A program made the position numbers and the translations under genes. From an uncultured Tateyamaria sp. (lineage in GTDB: Bacteria > Pseudomonadota > Alphaproteobacteria > Rhodobacterales > Rhodobacteraceae): DNA of 64,000 nt. Below, in pieces: positions 53,837 through 62,819 of the stretch (positions are counted from its first letter, which is position 1; every line of letters begins with the position of its first letter). The DNA is taken from positions 1,060,501 to 1,124,500 of the forward strand of contig NZ_CANNES010000001.1 in assembly GCF_947503705.1 (NCBI RefSeq), given 5' to 3'. The notes beneath the pieces are model-generated. The model was not told the DNA's origin. It saw nothing but the letters and a program-made list of their open reading frames with translations, and ran no database searches.

Positions 53837-55614
53837 CGGATCACCTGAATTTGCGCCCCCACAAGGTGCGTCGTGAGGATCGCCCCGACGGATCGATTTG
53901 GCTGACATCGGGGTATGATCTGTCGCCCGTCGCGACCACAACGAACGACTGGCTCGCCCGTTGGGCGACAGCGGCCCCTGATCGGGTTTTCCTTGCGGAA
54001 CGCAAAGGCGAGGGATGGCAGACACTTTCGTATGGCGAGGCGTTAGAGCGTGCGCGGAGGATTGCGGCCGGGTTTCTGGATCGTGGTGTTCGCGGACCGC
54101 TATTGATCCTTTCGGGAAACTCCATTGATCATGCCTTGATCACGCTTGCGGCGCATTACGTTGGGATTGTCACCGTCCCTGTGGCCGAACAATACAGCTT
54201 GATCCCCGCCGCACACGGGCGCCTGAAACACGTGGTTGAATTGGTCCGGCCGGACGCCGTTTTTGCCGATGATGCAGTGGCCTATTCAGAAGCGTTAAAC
54301 TTGGTTGGTGGCTTTGCCTTGTGCTCGACTTGGGGCCGCTCCGGTGCGGTGCCGCTTTCGGCGCTGACCGGAGATTTGGCAAGGGTTGAGGCCGCGAATG
54401 CGATGGTCGGGCCCGAGACGGTTGCCAAATTTCTGATGACGTCTGGGTCCACCTCTGATCCCAAGGCGGTTGAGACGACACAGCGGATGATGACGGTCAA
54501 TCAGGCCCAAATCCGCGATAGCTTGCCCTTTGTTGCTGCGCGTCCGCCTGTGTTGGTCGATTGGCTACCGTGGAACCACGTCTTTGGCGGTTCCCATAAT
54601 TTCAACCTGGTGTTGGCCAACGGCGGAACGCTTTATATCGACGATGGCAAGCCCTTGCCCGCGTTGTTCCCGCGAACGGTTGAGAATTTGGGTTTGGTGT
54701 CGGGAACGATTTCCTTCAACGTTCCGGTTGGGTTTGCACAATTGATCAAGGCGCTGAAAGGTGACACGGGGCTGCGCGACACCTATTTCCGCGATCTCGA
54801 CATGATCTTTTATGCTGGTGCTTCCTTGCCTCAGGATACGTGGTCCGAACTGGAGCGTATGGCGCTGGAGGTCGGCGGGCGCATTCCCCTGATCACGTCC
54901 AGTTGGGGTCTGACAGAGACTGCGCCCGCCGCGTTGCTGCAACACGTGCCCGCCAAAGGCGCAGGCATTGTGGGTGTGCCATTGCCCGGTGTCACACTAA
55001 AGTTGGTGGATGACGGAACGGGTCGTATGGACGTGCGGGTCAAAGGTGACACCGTGTTTGATGCCTACCATGACAACCCGGGTCAGACTCAGGATGCCAT
55101 TGATCATGAAGGTTTTTTTGTCACCGGGGATGCGATGCGCTTTGTCGATCCTGAGGACATGACCCAAGGTCTACGCTTTGATGGTCGCCTATCCGAAGAC
55201 TTTAAATTGAGCACAGGAACATGGGTGCGGGCGGCCAACCTTCGGCTTGAGATGCTGGATGCGTTGGTAGGGATTGCGCAGGATGTTGTCATCTGTGGTG
55301 CAGGGTATGACGAGGTGGGCATCCTGATCGTGCCCGGACCTGATGCACGGGACGGCACGATCCAGCATGGCGCGATTTGCTGCAATGCAGCCGGTGAAAT
55401 ACGTAAGCGTATGGAGCGGCTTGCCCAAACCGCCACGGGGTCCGCCAACCGCGTCACCCGTGCACTTGTCATGGCAGAGCCACCGGATGTGGGCGGCGGC
55501 GAAGTCACCGCCAAGGGCAATCTGAACTTTGCCAAGCTGCTTGCGCGTCGCGCCGACCTTGTTGCGCGGCTTTATGATGATACCGATCCTGCCAGCATTG
55601 TGATTTCCAAATGA
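53833..55614 (+). CDS. Feruloyl-CoA synthetase-like aryl-acid CoA ligase
   Basis: A 593-residue ANL-family ligase. The P-loop is KFLMTSGSTSDPKAV, and later motifs include YAGASLPQDTW, SSWGLTETAPAA and FVTGDAMRF. The long form and N-terminus LRPHKVRREDRPDGSIWLTSGYDL match the FCS group, which activates ferulate, p-coumarate or related acids with ATP and CoA. With the crotonase and amidohydrolase it should start side-chain degradation. It is coupled at both ends by 4-base overlaps. Confidence 0.86.
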   Translation: MTDHLNLRPHKVRREDRPDGSIWLTSGYDLSPVATTTNDWLARWATAAPDRVFLAERKGEGWQTLSYGEALERARRIAAGFLDRGVRGPLLILSGNSIDHALITLAAHYVGIVTVPVAEQYSLIPAAHGRLKHVVELVRPDAVFADDAVAYSEALNLVGGFALCSTWGRSGAVPLSALTGDLARVEAANAMVGPETVAKFLMTSGSTSDPKAVETTQRMMTVNQAQIRDSLPFVAARPPVLVDWLPWNHVFGGSHNFNLVLANGGTLYIDDGKPLPALFPRTVENLGLVSGTISFNVPVGFAQLIKALKGDTGLRDTYFRDLDMIFYAGASLPQDTWSELERMALEVGGRIPLITSSWGLTETAPAALLQHVPAKGAGIVGVPLPGVTLKLVDDGTGRMDVRVKGDTVFDAYHDNPGQTQDAIDHEGFFVTGDAMRFVDPEDMTQGLRFDGRLSEDFKLSTGTWVRAANLRLEMLDALVGIAQDVVICGAGYDEVGILIVPGPDARDGTIQHGAICCNAAGEIRKRMERLAQTATGSANRVTRALVMAEPPDVGGGEVTAKGNLNFAKLLARRADLVARLYDDTDPASIVISK

Positions 55615-56483
55615 TCGACCTTGAAAACATCCGTGCCATCGACATCCACACACATGCCGAAGAGCCCTGCGGGTGCCATCCGGATGATGGGTATGACGAC
55701 CTGCAATCCACCATGGCCCAGTATTTTCGCGCGCCTTGGAAACACCCGCCGACCGTCCCGGAGACTGCCGCGCACTACCGGGCGCAAAATATCGCTGCGG
55801 TGATTTTCCCGGTCGATGCAGAACGTGAGACAGGCTATCGCCGCTATGCGAATGAAGAGGTGGCCGAGATCGCAGCCGACAATAGCGATGTTCTAATACC
55901 CTTTGCCTCCATCGACCCTTGGAAGGGCAAGATGGGGGTGCGCGAGGCACGGCGGTTGATGCAGGATTTCGGCATCAAGGGGTTCAAGTTTCACCCGACG
56001 ATGCAGGGATTTTATCCAAACGATAGAATAGCCTACGCACTATACGAGGCGATCGAGGCTGAGGGGGGCATTGCCCTTTTCCACACAGGCCAGACCGGTG
56101 TCGGGTCAGGAATGCCCGGCGGCAATGGCATGCGTTTGAAATACTCAAACCCGATGTATATGGACGACGTCGCGGTCGATTTTCCTGATCTAAAGATCAT
56201 CCTCGCGCATCCCAGTTTTCCCTGGCAGGAAGAGGCGCTGGCCGTCGCGCAGCACAAACCGAATGTTTATATCGATCTGAGCGGCTGGTCGCCGAAATAC
56301 TTCCCGCCCATCCTGGTCCGATACTGCAATTCGATCCTGCGCAAAAAGATGCTGTTCGGGTCGGACTGGCCCATGATCACGCCAGAGCGCTGGCTGGCGG
56401 ATTTTGAAGGCATCGACATCAAAGACGCAGTGCGCCCCGACATTCTGAAACACAACGCGGCGCGGCTGTTGGGTTTGCAATAA
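55611..56483 (+). CDS. Amidohydrolase-related metal-dependent hydrolase (ACMSD-like)
   Basis: A 290-residue TIM-barrel amidohydrolase. Metal ligands are visible as HTH in AIDIHTHAEEP (His13, His15), FHTGQ, ILAHPSFPW and the Asp of FGSDWPM. It belongs to the amidohydrolase 2 (ACMSD-like) branch. A related protein (CouO) in a Rhodococcus coumarate cluster is proposed to cleave the beta-keto aryl-CoA side chain. A similar step here would turn aryl-beta-ketoacyl-CoA into the benzoate-level product. This role is inference from context. Confidence 0.78.
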   Translation: MIDLENIRAIDIHTHAEEPCGCHPDDGYDDLQSTMAQYFRAPWKHPPTVPETAAHYRAQNIAAVIFPVDAERETGYRRYANEEVAEIAADNSDVLIPFASIDPWKGKMGVREARRLMQDFGIKGFKFHPTMQGFYPNDRIAYALYEAIEAEGGIALFHTGQTGVGSGMPGGNGMRLKYSNPMYMDDVAVDFPDLKIILAHPSFPWQEEALAVAQHKPNVYIDLSGWSPKYFPPILVRYCNSILRKKMLFGSDWPMITPERWLADFEGIDIKDAVRPDILKHNAARLLGLQ

Positions 56484-56520
56484 AGTGCGTTAATCAGTCT
56501 GTTGCGTTGAGATGTCGCAG

Positions 56521-56535
56521 AATACGTGCACTATA
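56521..56535 (-). promoter_or_regulatory. TAGTGCA motif upstream of the benzoate-CoA ligase gene
   Basis: On the reverse strand this reads TATAGTGCACGTATT. The TAGTGCA core recurs at 59347-59361 and 59409-59423 before boxC. TGCA repeats are the reported recognition element of BzdR/BoxR-type benzoyl-CoA regulators, so this is a candidate operator. Confidence 0.5.
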
Positions 56536-56567
56536 AAGCATGTCCTTGGGCCTTTGGGAGGAGTCGC

Positions 56568-58097
56568 ATGGCGAATGCAGCAACCTATTTCGTGGACCGC
56601 CATGTTGCCGAGGGTCGTTCAGATCACGTTGCATTTCGTGAAGCAGGGACCGGCCGCAGCCTGACCTATGGCGCATTGGCAGAACACTCAGGGCGCGCGG
56701 CGGCAGCGCTCCTTGCGCTTGGGGTGCGGCCTGAGGAGCGTATGGCTATGCTCGTCCTCGATCAGATCGAATTCCCGGTTCTGTTTTGGGGCGCTTTGAA
56801 GGCAGGCGTGATTGCCGTGCCACTGAATACGCTGCTGGCCGCCCCTGTCTATGACAGCATTCTGCGCGATAGCCGCGCCACTGTTCTTGTTGTTTCCCAA
56901 CTGCTCTATGCAGGTGTGGCCCCTGTCCTGGCCGACAACCCTTACTTGAAGCATGTCATCGTCATCGGGGATAAGGATGGTGACCATACGATAGCGTATG
57001 ATGCGTTTATGGCGGGCGGCGACACGGTTTTGCCCGCCTTTGACGCCAGCCCCGATGAAACTGCCTTTTGGCTCTATTCCTCTGGGTCCACTGGGCAACC
57101 GAAGGGGGTGCATCATGTGCACTCCGCGATGCAGGCCACAGCTGAAACCTATGGCGCGCAGGTGTTGGGCATTCAGCCAGACGATGTGATTTTTTCTGCG
57201 GCCAAGTTCTTTTTCGCCTATGGCCTTGGCAACGCGATGACCTTTCCGATGTCGGTGGGTGCAACGGCAATCATCTACGCAGGCAGGCCGACGCCCGACG
57301 TGGTTTACGATATCATCAAGACAGAGAAGCCGACAATTTTCTGCGGTGTCCCAACGCTTTATGCCGCACTGGTCGCGCATATCGAAGCGGTGGGAGCGCC
57401 CGATTCGCCGCTGCGACTATGTATTTCGGCGGGTGAAGCATTGCCTGAAAACGTGGGAACGCGCTGGCGCACCGCGATTGGTGTCGACATTCTGGATGGT
57501 GTCGGCTCAACCGAGATGCTGCACATCTTTTTGTCCAACGCGCCGGGGGACGTGGTCTATGGCACCTCGGGCGTGGCCGTGCCGGGTTATGAACTGCGCT
57601 TGGTAGATGAGGCGGGCCAAGATGTCGGCGTTGATGAGGTGGGCGAGCTGCTCGTTAACGGGGCCTCGGCCGCTGGCGGCTATTGGAACAAGCGGGAAAA
57701 ATCCCGTCAGACCTTCGAAGGCGTATGGACGCGAACAGGCGACAAATACGAACGCCGCGCCGACGGACGTTACGTCTATTGCGGGCGTACTGACGACATG
57801 TTCAAGGTCTCTGGCATCTGGGTTAGCCCTTTTGAGGTGGAACAGGCCATCAGCAGTCACGCTTCCGTCTTGGAATGCGCAGTGGTGGCCGCGCAGGACG
57901 ATGATGGATTGAACAAGCCAAAGGCTTTTGTCGTTGTGCATGGCGACCGTCCTGATGACCTTGAAGATCAGTTGCGTGATCACGTCAAGGATCGCATCGG
58001 CAAGTGGAAATATCCCCGCTGGATCGAATGTGTCGAAAGCCTGCCCAAAACGGCGACAGGTAAAATTCAGCGCTTCAAGCTGCGGAGAGACGCGTAA
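56568..58097 (+). CDS. Benzoate-CoA ligase
   Basis: A 509-residue ANL ligase. The P-loop YSSGSTGQPKG is at residues 170-180, followed by SAAKFFFAYGLGNAMTFPM, a hallmark of benzoate/4-hydroxybenzoate-CoA ligases. The C-terminal catalytic Lys is in PKTATGKIQRF. The ATG at 56568 follows GGGAGGAG; the upstream frame start at 56526 would overlap a TGCA-type motif. It makes benzoyl-CoA for the box enzymes encoded downstream. Its stop shares one base with the hydrolase start. Confidence 0.9.
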   Translation: MANAATYFVDRHVAEGRSDHVAFREAGTGRSLTYGALAEHSGRAAAALLALGVRPEERMAMLVLDQIEFPVLFWGALKAGVIAVPLNTLLAAPVYDSILRDSRATVLVVSQLLYAGVAPVLADNPYLKHVIVIGDKDGDHTIAYDAFMAGGDTVLPAFDASPDETAFWLYSSGSTGQPKGVHHVHSAMQATAETYGAQVLGIQPDDVIFSAAKFFFAYGLGNAMTFPMSVGATAIIYAGRPTPDVVYDIIKTEKPTIFCGVPTLYAALVAHIEAVGAPDSPLRLCISAGEALPENVGTRWRTAIGVDILDGVGSTEMLHIFLSNAPGDVVYGTSGVAVPGYELRLVDEAGQDVGVDEVGELLVNGASAAGGYWNKREKSRQTFEGVWTRTGDKYERRADGRYVYCGRTDDMFKVSGIWVSPFEVEQAISSHASVLECAVVAAQDDDGLNKPKAFVVVHGDRPDDLEDQLRDHVKDRIGKWKYPRWIECVESLPKTATGKIQRFKLRRDA

Positions 58098-58915
58098 TGG
58101 AATGGTTGTCTGGGAATTTGGATGTGGCGGGCAACAGCCTGGAATATGCGTGCTGGGGCCCACCACCTGGCGCAGCACCAACGTTGGTTTTGTTGCATGA
58201 GGGTTTGGGGTCGGTCGGGTTGTGGCGCGACTGGCCTGCGCAATTGGCCAAGGCCACAGGATACGGCGTGTTGGTTTATTCGCGCGCGGGATATGGGCGG
58301 TCATCGACGGTAACCTTGCCACGCCCGCCGGATTACATGAGCATTGAGGCCGAAACGGTACTTGGCCGGGTTCTGGATGCGGCTGGTGTCACCTCTGCTG
58401 TGCTATTGGGCCATTCGGACGGGGCCACGATTGCGGCGATCTATGCAGGGTCCGTATCTGACATGCGCGTGCGCGGCTTGATCCTGATGGCGCCACACTT
58501 TTTTTGCGAACCTATTGGTGTTGAAGCGATCAGTCGGGCCAAAGTCGCCTATGAAACCGAGGGGTTGAAAGAACGCATGGCGCGTCACCACGATGCGCCG
58601 GATGTTGCGTTTTACGGCTGGCATGATGTCTGGACAGATCCGGCAAATGACACGTGGTCCGTGGCCGACTGCATTGATCATTGGCGCATTCCGGCTTTGG
58701 CCATTCAGGGCACCGCAGACGCCTATGGCACGCTAGACCAGATCGACGAGATCGAGGGAAGGATTTACGCCCCGTTTGAAAAGCTGATCCTGGATGGGAT
58801 CGGCCATGCGCCGCATCAAGAGGCCACTGATAAAGTGACATCTGCCGTCGCTGATTTCTGCACGCGCTTGCGTCGCATTGAAAGCCAGGTGGTGGATATT
58901 CCGGAGGCGGGGTGA
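58097..58915 (+). CDS. Alpha/beta-fold hydrolase of the box cluster
   Basis: A 272-residue alpha/beta hydrolase. The nucleophile elbow is LLGHSDGAT, the oxyanion region VLLHEGLGSVGLW, and the probable catalytic His is in DGIGHAPHQE. Alpha/beta hydrolases accompany several box operons. A thioesterase that rescues CoA from stalled intermediates is one proposal, and hydrolysis of an aromatic ester to feed the ligase is another. The sequence does not decide. It overlaps DUF309 by 4 bases. Confidence 0.82.
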   Translation: MEWLSGNLDVAGNSLEYACWGPPPGAAPTLVLLHEGLGSVGLWRDWPAQLAKATGYGVLVYSRAGYGRSSTVTLPRPPDYMSIEAETVLGRVLDAAGVTSAVLLGHSDGATIAAIYAGSVSDMRVRGLILMAPHFFCEPIGVEAISRAKVAYETEGLKERMARHHDAPDVAFYGWHDVWTDPANDTWSVADCIDHWRIPALAIQGTADAYGTLDQIDEIEGRIYAPFEKLILDGIGHAPHQEATDKVTSAVADFCTRLRRIESQVVDIPEAG

Positions 58916-59346
58916 GCGATTTTCGCAACCCGCCGCATGCCTACGTCCCGGGCCAGACCATACGGCATCCGGAGGGATTGTTTGACCCGTTGAAGGTCGG
59001 CATACACAACGCGATGACCGAGGGCGAGATGCAGTCGAGCCTCGCCTGGCGGGCCGGTATCCGATTTCGCGATGACGGGTTTTATTGGGAGTGCCACGAG
59101 GTGCTTGAGGCACTTTGGCTAGCGACCCCGGACGGCGCCCTGCGCAACTATGTGCAGGCTGTCATTCAACTGGCCAATGCACAGCTCAAGTCGCGGATGG
59201 ATCGCCCAAAGGCCGTCCGCCGGTTGTGCATGATCGTGCAGAGCTTGCTTGACGAATGTGAGGGGCGCACGATGATTCTCGGCCAGAACGTTGAGCGTTT
59301 GCGCGCCGAGGCTTGCGCTTTGCAGGATTTGCACCAGAATGAGTAA
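58912..59346 (+). CDS. DUF309 family protein
   Basis: A 144-residue helical protein starting at GTG 58912 (GTGA overlap). The DUF309 signature is clear: GFYWECHEVLEALWLATPDG, then AVIQLANAQLKSRMDRPKAVRRL. The paired His/Glu residues of this helical fold could bind metal. The function of the family is unknown. Here it is locked by overlap into a benzoate-degradation transcription unit, an unusual specific context for this family. Confidence 0.8.
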   Translation: MSDFRNPPHAYVPGQTIRHPEGLFDPLKVGIHNAMTEGEMQSSLAWRAGIRFRDDGFYWECHEVLEALWLATPDGALRNYVQAVIQLANAQLKSRMDRPKAVRRLCMIVQSLLDECEGRTMILGQNVERLRAEACALQDLHQNE

Positions 59347-59423
59347 TAAAATGCACTAATTTCGGAATTAGCACCCCCAGTGATGTCACAATTGGTGTGA
59401 GAGTGTAAGATAGTGCAAAATAC
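59347..59423. promoter_or_regulatory. boxC promoter region with two TAGTGCA motifs and a dyad
   Basis: Motifs are TAGTGCATTTTA on the reverse strand (59347-59361) and TAGTGCAAAATA on the forward strand (59409-59423). Between them CTAATT-TCGG-AATTAG (59356-59371) forms a perfect dyad flanked by TGCA and GCA. The layout suggests a repressor-controlled promoter immediately before boxC. Confidence 0.55.
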
Positions 59424-59448
59424 ACCACCTGCGCTGTCCGGAGGAAAC

Positions 59449-61110
59449 ATGGCTAAAATCATCGATTTTCAGACGGACCCGTCGCGCTACCGCCATTGGC
59501 GGGTTGAATATGAGGGACCGGTTGCGAACCTGTACATGGACGTGGACGAGAATGGCGGCTTGTTTGACGGTTACCAGCTCAAGCTGAACTCTTACGATCT
59601 GGGCGTGGATGTCGAACTGGCCGATGTGGTCCAGCGGATGCGCTTTGAACACCCCGAGGTCAAGGTTGTGGTCATGCGCTCGGCCAAGGAAAAGGTGTTT
59701 TGCGCAGGCGCCAATATCCGGATGTTGGGCGGGGCCGCGCATGCCCACAAGGTAAATTTCTGCAAGTTCACCAACGAGACCCGCAATACGTTCGAGGCCG
59801 CCGAAGTGGATAGCGGCCAAAAGTATGTCGCGGCGGTCAAGGGGGCTTGTGCGGGTGGCGGATACGAGTTGGCGCTGGCGTGCAATCACATCATGCTGAC
59901 GGATGATTCCTCGTCTTCGGTCGCGTTGCCAGAAGTGCCGTTGCTGGCCGTTTTGCCGGGTACGGGTGGCCTGACCCGGGTGACGGACAAACGCAAAGTG
60001 CGACGCGATCTGGCCGATGTGTTCTGTTCCACCGAAGAGGGGGTAAAGGGGAAGCGCGCGGTGAAATGGAACCTCGTGGACGAGGCCATTCCAAACTCGA
60101 AATTTGACGAAACGGTTGCAGCACGGGCGGTGGAATTTGCGCAAGCGTCTACCAAACAAGACGTGGCGAAGGGGATCACGCTTGGGCCGCTCAACAAGAC
60201 CATAAGCGAGGACGGCTCGCTGCACTACTCGCTGGTCGAGGTTTCGGTCGAACGCGATGCGCGTCGTGCGACGCTGACCCTCAACGGGCCGGATGCGGAC
60301 CCACCGGCTGACATGAGCGATTTTCTGTCTCAGGGGGACCAGGCCTATATGCTGCGTCTGGCCCGTGAACTGGACGATGCCATCCTGCATTTGCGGCTGA
60401 ACGAACCCGAGCTTGGCCTGTTGGTGTTTCGCGCCCAGGGCGACCCGGGGGCAGTTGTGGCACATGAGGCCGTTTTGATGGCCGAGCCTGATCATTGGCT
60501 GGCCAATGAGGTGCTAAAGTACTGGAAGCGCGTCCTGAAACGGGTTGATGTAACGTCACGGTCGATGGTGGCCCTGGTCGAACATGGAAGCTGTTTTGCG
60601 GGTGTTCTGGCCGAACTTTTGTTCGCCGTGGACCGCACATACATGATGGAAGACGAGTTCGAAGGCGACAACCGCCCCGTGGCCACGGTGACCCTGACCG
60701 CTGCCAACTTTGGCCTCTATCCTATGGGCAATGACCTCAGCCGTCTGGAGACCCGGTTTTACGGGACGCCAGAGGCGGTTGCCGGTGCCCGAGAGCATGT
60801 TGGTGAGGCGCTGGAGGCGGAGGATGCTGATGATCTGGGCCTTGTCACAATGATTCTGGATGACATCGATTGGGAGGATGAAATTCGCATCTTCATGGAG
60901 GAACGCGCCAGTTTCAGCCCCGATGCAATGACAGGGATGGAGGCGAACCTGCGCTTTGTAGGCCCCGAAACGATGGAAACGCGGATTTTCGGCCGCCTGA
61001 CGGCCTGGCAGAACTGGATTTTCAATCGCCCCAATGCGGTGGGCGAAGTAGGCGCGCTGCAACGCTATGGCACAGGTGTGCGCGGTGATTTTGACATGGA
61101 GCGGGTGTGA
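59449..61110 (+). CDS. boxC: 2,3-Epoxybenzoyl-CoA dihydrolase
   Basis: A 553-residue BoxC. The ATG at 59449 follows GGAGG; a GTG at 59413 lies in the promoter motifs. The crotonase-like N-terminal half has VFCAGANIRMLGG and GACAGGGYELALACNHI (oxyanion holes) and VPLLAVLPGTGGLTR. The second half (about 250-553) is the extra domain typical of BoxC. It opens the ring of 2,3-epoxybenzoyl-CoA with loss of formate to give 3,4-dehydroadipyl-CoA semialdehyde. boxB follows after 24 bases. Confidence 0.95.
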   Translation: MAKIIDFQTDPSRYRHWRVEYEGPVANLYMDVDENGGLFDGYQLKLNSYDLGVDVELADVVQRMRFEHPEVKVVVMRSAKEKVFCAGANIRMLGGAAHAHKVNFCKFTNETRNTFEAAEVDSGQKYVAAVKGACAGGGYELALACNHIMLTDDSSSSVALPEVPLLAVLPGTGGLTRVTDKRKVRRDLADVFCSTEEGVKGKRAVKWNLVDEAIPNSKFDETVAARAVEFAQASTKQDVAKGITLGPLNKTISEDGSLHYSLVEVSVERDARRATLTLNGPDADPPADMSDFLSQGDQAYMLRLARELDDAILHLRLNEPELGLLVFRAQGDPGAVVAHEAVLMAEPDHWLANEVLKYWKRVLKRVDVTSRSMVALVEHGSCFAGVLAELLFAVDRTYMMEDEFEGDNRPVATVTLTAANFGLYPMGNDLSRLETRFYGTPEAVAGAREHVGEALEAEDADDLGLVTMILDDIDWEDEIRIFMEERASFSPDAMTGMEANLRFVGPETMETRIFGRLTAWQNWIFNRPNAVGEVGALQRYGTGVRGDFDMERV

Positions 61111-61134
61111 ACCGACCCCCAGAGGAGACGTAAG

Positions 61135-62583
61135 ATGGACTTGGTAAACGTCAGCTATGACACACAGATTCCCAATAATGTCGGCCTGAGCAGTGACCGC
61201 AAGGTCCTGAAAGCGCTGGAGAAATGGCACCCCGGTTATATTAATTGGTGGAACGACCTGATCCCGCAGAACTTTCAGGAAAGCATGGTGTACCTGCGGA
61301 CTGCTGTCAGCGTTGACCCAAAAGGCTGGGCGAAATTTGACTATGTCAAAATGCCTGAGTACCGCTGGGGCGTTTTGCTGGCCCCCGCAGTCGAAGAGCG
61401 CAAAATTCCCATGGGCGAGCATTACGGCGAGCCCGCCTGGCAAGAGGTGCCGGGCGAGTACCGCAACATGCTCAAACGCCTGATTGTGATCCAGGGCGAT
61501 ACCGAGCCGGGCTCAGTCGAGCAGCAGCGGTTTTTGGGCCTGACGGCCCCCAGCCTTTACGACATGCGCAACCTCTTTCAGGTTAATGTCGAAGAGGGGC
61601 GGCACCTTTGGGCCATGGTTTATCTGCTTCAGAAATACTTCGGCAAGGATGGGCGCGAAGAAGCGGATGACATGCTTGTCCGATCCTCGGGCAGTGAGGA
61701 AGCGCCGCGGATGCTGGGCGCGTTCAACGAGGAAACGCCCGATTGGCTCTCCTTTTTCATGTTCACCTACTTCACCGACCGTGACGGCAAGATGCAGCTC
61801 GAAAGCCTGGCGCAATCGGGATTTGACCCGCTCAGCCGGACCTGCCGCTTCATGCTGACCGAGGAAGCGCACCACATGTTTGTGGGCGAAACCGGTGTGG
61901 GGCGGACCATTCAGGCGACGCTTGAGGCGATGACTGCCAACGGGATCACTGACCCCTATGACATCGGCAAAATCCGCGACCTGGGTGTCATTGACCTGCC
62001 CACGATCCAGAAAAAGCTGAACCTGCATTATACGCTGTCGCTCGATCTCTTTGGTCAAGAGGTAAGCACCAATGCGGCCAACGCCTTCAACGCAGGGGTC
62101 AAGGGTCGGTATATGGAGCAGCGGATTGACGACGACCACAAGTTGCAAGACGACACCTATGCAGTGACGAGCATCAAGGATGGTCAGATCGTGACCGAGG
62201 ATGTGCCCGCGCTCACCGCGATCAACATGCGGCTGCGCGATGACTATGTACGCGATGCGTCCGGTGGGGTCGGACGCTGGAACAAGCTTATTGCCAAGTC
62301 AGGGATCGAATTCCAGCTCAAGCTGCCGCATGAAGGGTTTCACCGTCAAATCGGTGTGTTTTCGTCCGTGGCCGTTGATCCCGATGGGGCCATCATCTCG
62401 GGCGATGAATGGGCCAAGCGGCAGCATGAATGGTTGCCAACCAAAGAAGACGGTGCCTTTATCCAGTCGCTGATGAAACCTTGCTTTGAGCCCGGCAAAT
62501 ATGCCAGCTGGATCGCCCCGCCCAAAGTGGGGATCGACAACAAGCCCGGCGATTTCGAGTATGTCAAACTGCACATGGCCTGA
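61135..62583 (+). CDS. boxB: Benzoyl-CoA 2,3-epoxidase, oxygenase subunit
   Basis: A 482-residue class I di-iron epoxidase. Probable iron ligands are in VNVEEGRHLWAMVYLLQ and LTEEAHHMFVGETG. The start MDLVNVSYDTQIPNNVGLSSDRKVLKALEKW is typical of BoxB, and AGAGGAGACGTAAG precedes the ATG. It uses oxygen and electrons from BoxA to epoxidise benzoyl-CoA at carbons 2 and 3. It is followed, after 65 bases, by a 56-residue Cys-motif protein rather than directly by boxA. Confidence 0.96.
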   Translation: MDLVNVSYDTQIPNNVGLSSDRKVLKALEKWHPGYINWWNDLIPQNFQESMVYLRTAVSVDPKGWAKFDYVKMPEYRWGVLLAPAVEERKIPMGEHYGEPAWQEVPGEYRNMLKRLIVIQGDTEPGSVEQQRFLGLTAPSLYDMRNLFQVNVEEGRHLWAMVYLLQKYFGKDGREEADDMLVRSSGSEEAPRMLGAFNEETPDWLSFFMFTYFTDRDGKMQLESLAQSGFDPLSRTCRFMLTEEAHHMFVGETGVGRTIQATLEAMTANGITDPYDIGKIRDLGVIDLPTIQKKLNLHYTLSLDLFGQEVSTNAANAFNAGVKGRYMEQRIDDDHKLQDDTYAVTSIKDGQIVTEDVPALTAINMRLRDDYVRDASGGVGRWNKLIAKSGIEFQLKLPHEGFHRQIGVFSSVAVDPDGAIISGDEWAKRQHEWLPTKEDGAFIQSLMKPCFEPGKYASWIAPPKVGIDNKPGDFEYVKLHMA

Positions 62584-62648
62584 GACCAAAACATCCCCGT
62601 AAGGCGTACTTGCAGTGCGCCAACCCCGGACCAAAGGAGAAATGCCGT

Positions 62649-62819
62649 ATGACCATTTCCCGAAACATCGGCCACGCCCCGCGCACCCGCGCGCTGGCCG
62701 AAGAGTTGAATGCTCTGAACGGCCCATGCATCGGTTGCACGGGGTGCGAGGGGGTGTGTCAGGCGCTGCTTGACGCCCTAGTCGTTCCGGATGTGGTGAC
62801 CAAGGCTGTGCGCCGATGA
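62649..62819 (+). CDS. 56-residue CX2CX2CX3C small protein between boxB and boxA
   Basis: MTISRNIGHAPRTRALAEEL and a further 36 residues. Cys27, Cys30, Cys33 and Cys37 (CIGCTGCEGVC) follow the spacing of a ferredoxin [4Fe-4S] site, the same CX2CX2CX3C spacing as BoxA Cys15/18/21/25, but with Gln where Pro usually follows. AGGAG lies 9 bases before the ATG, and the stop overlaps the boxA start by 4 bases (ATGA). There is no signal or membrane segment. I know of no described family. A redox or assembly partner of BoxAB is the natural guess. Confidence 0.75.
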   Translation: MTISRNIGHAPRTRALAEELNALNGPCIGCTGCEGVCQALLDALVVPDVVTKAVRR

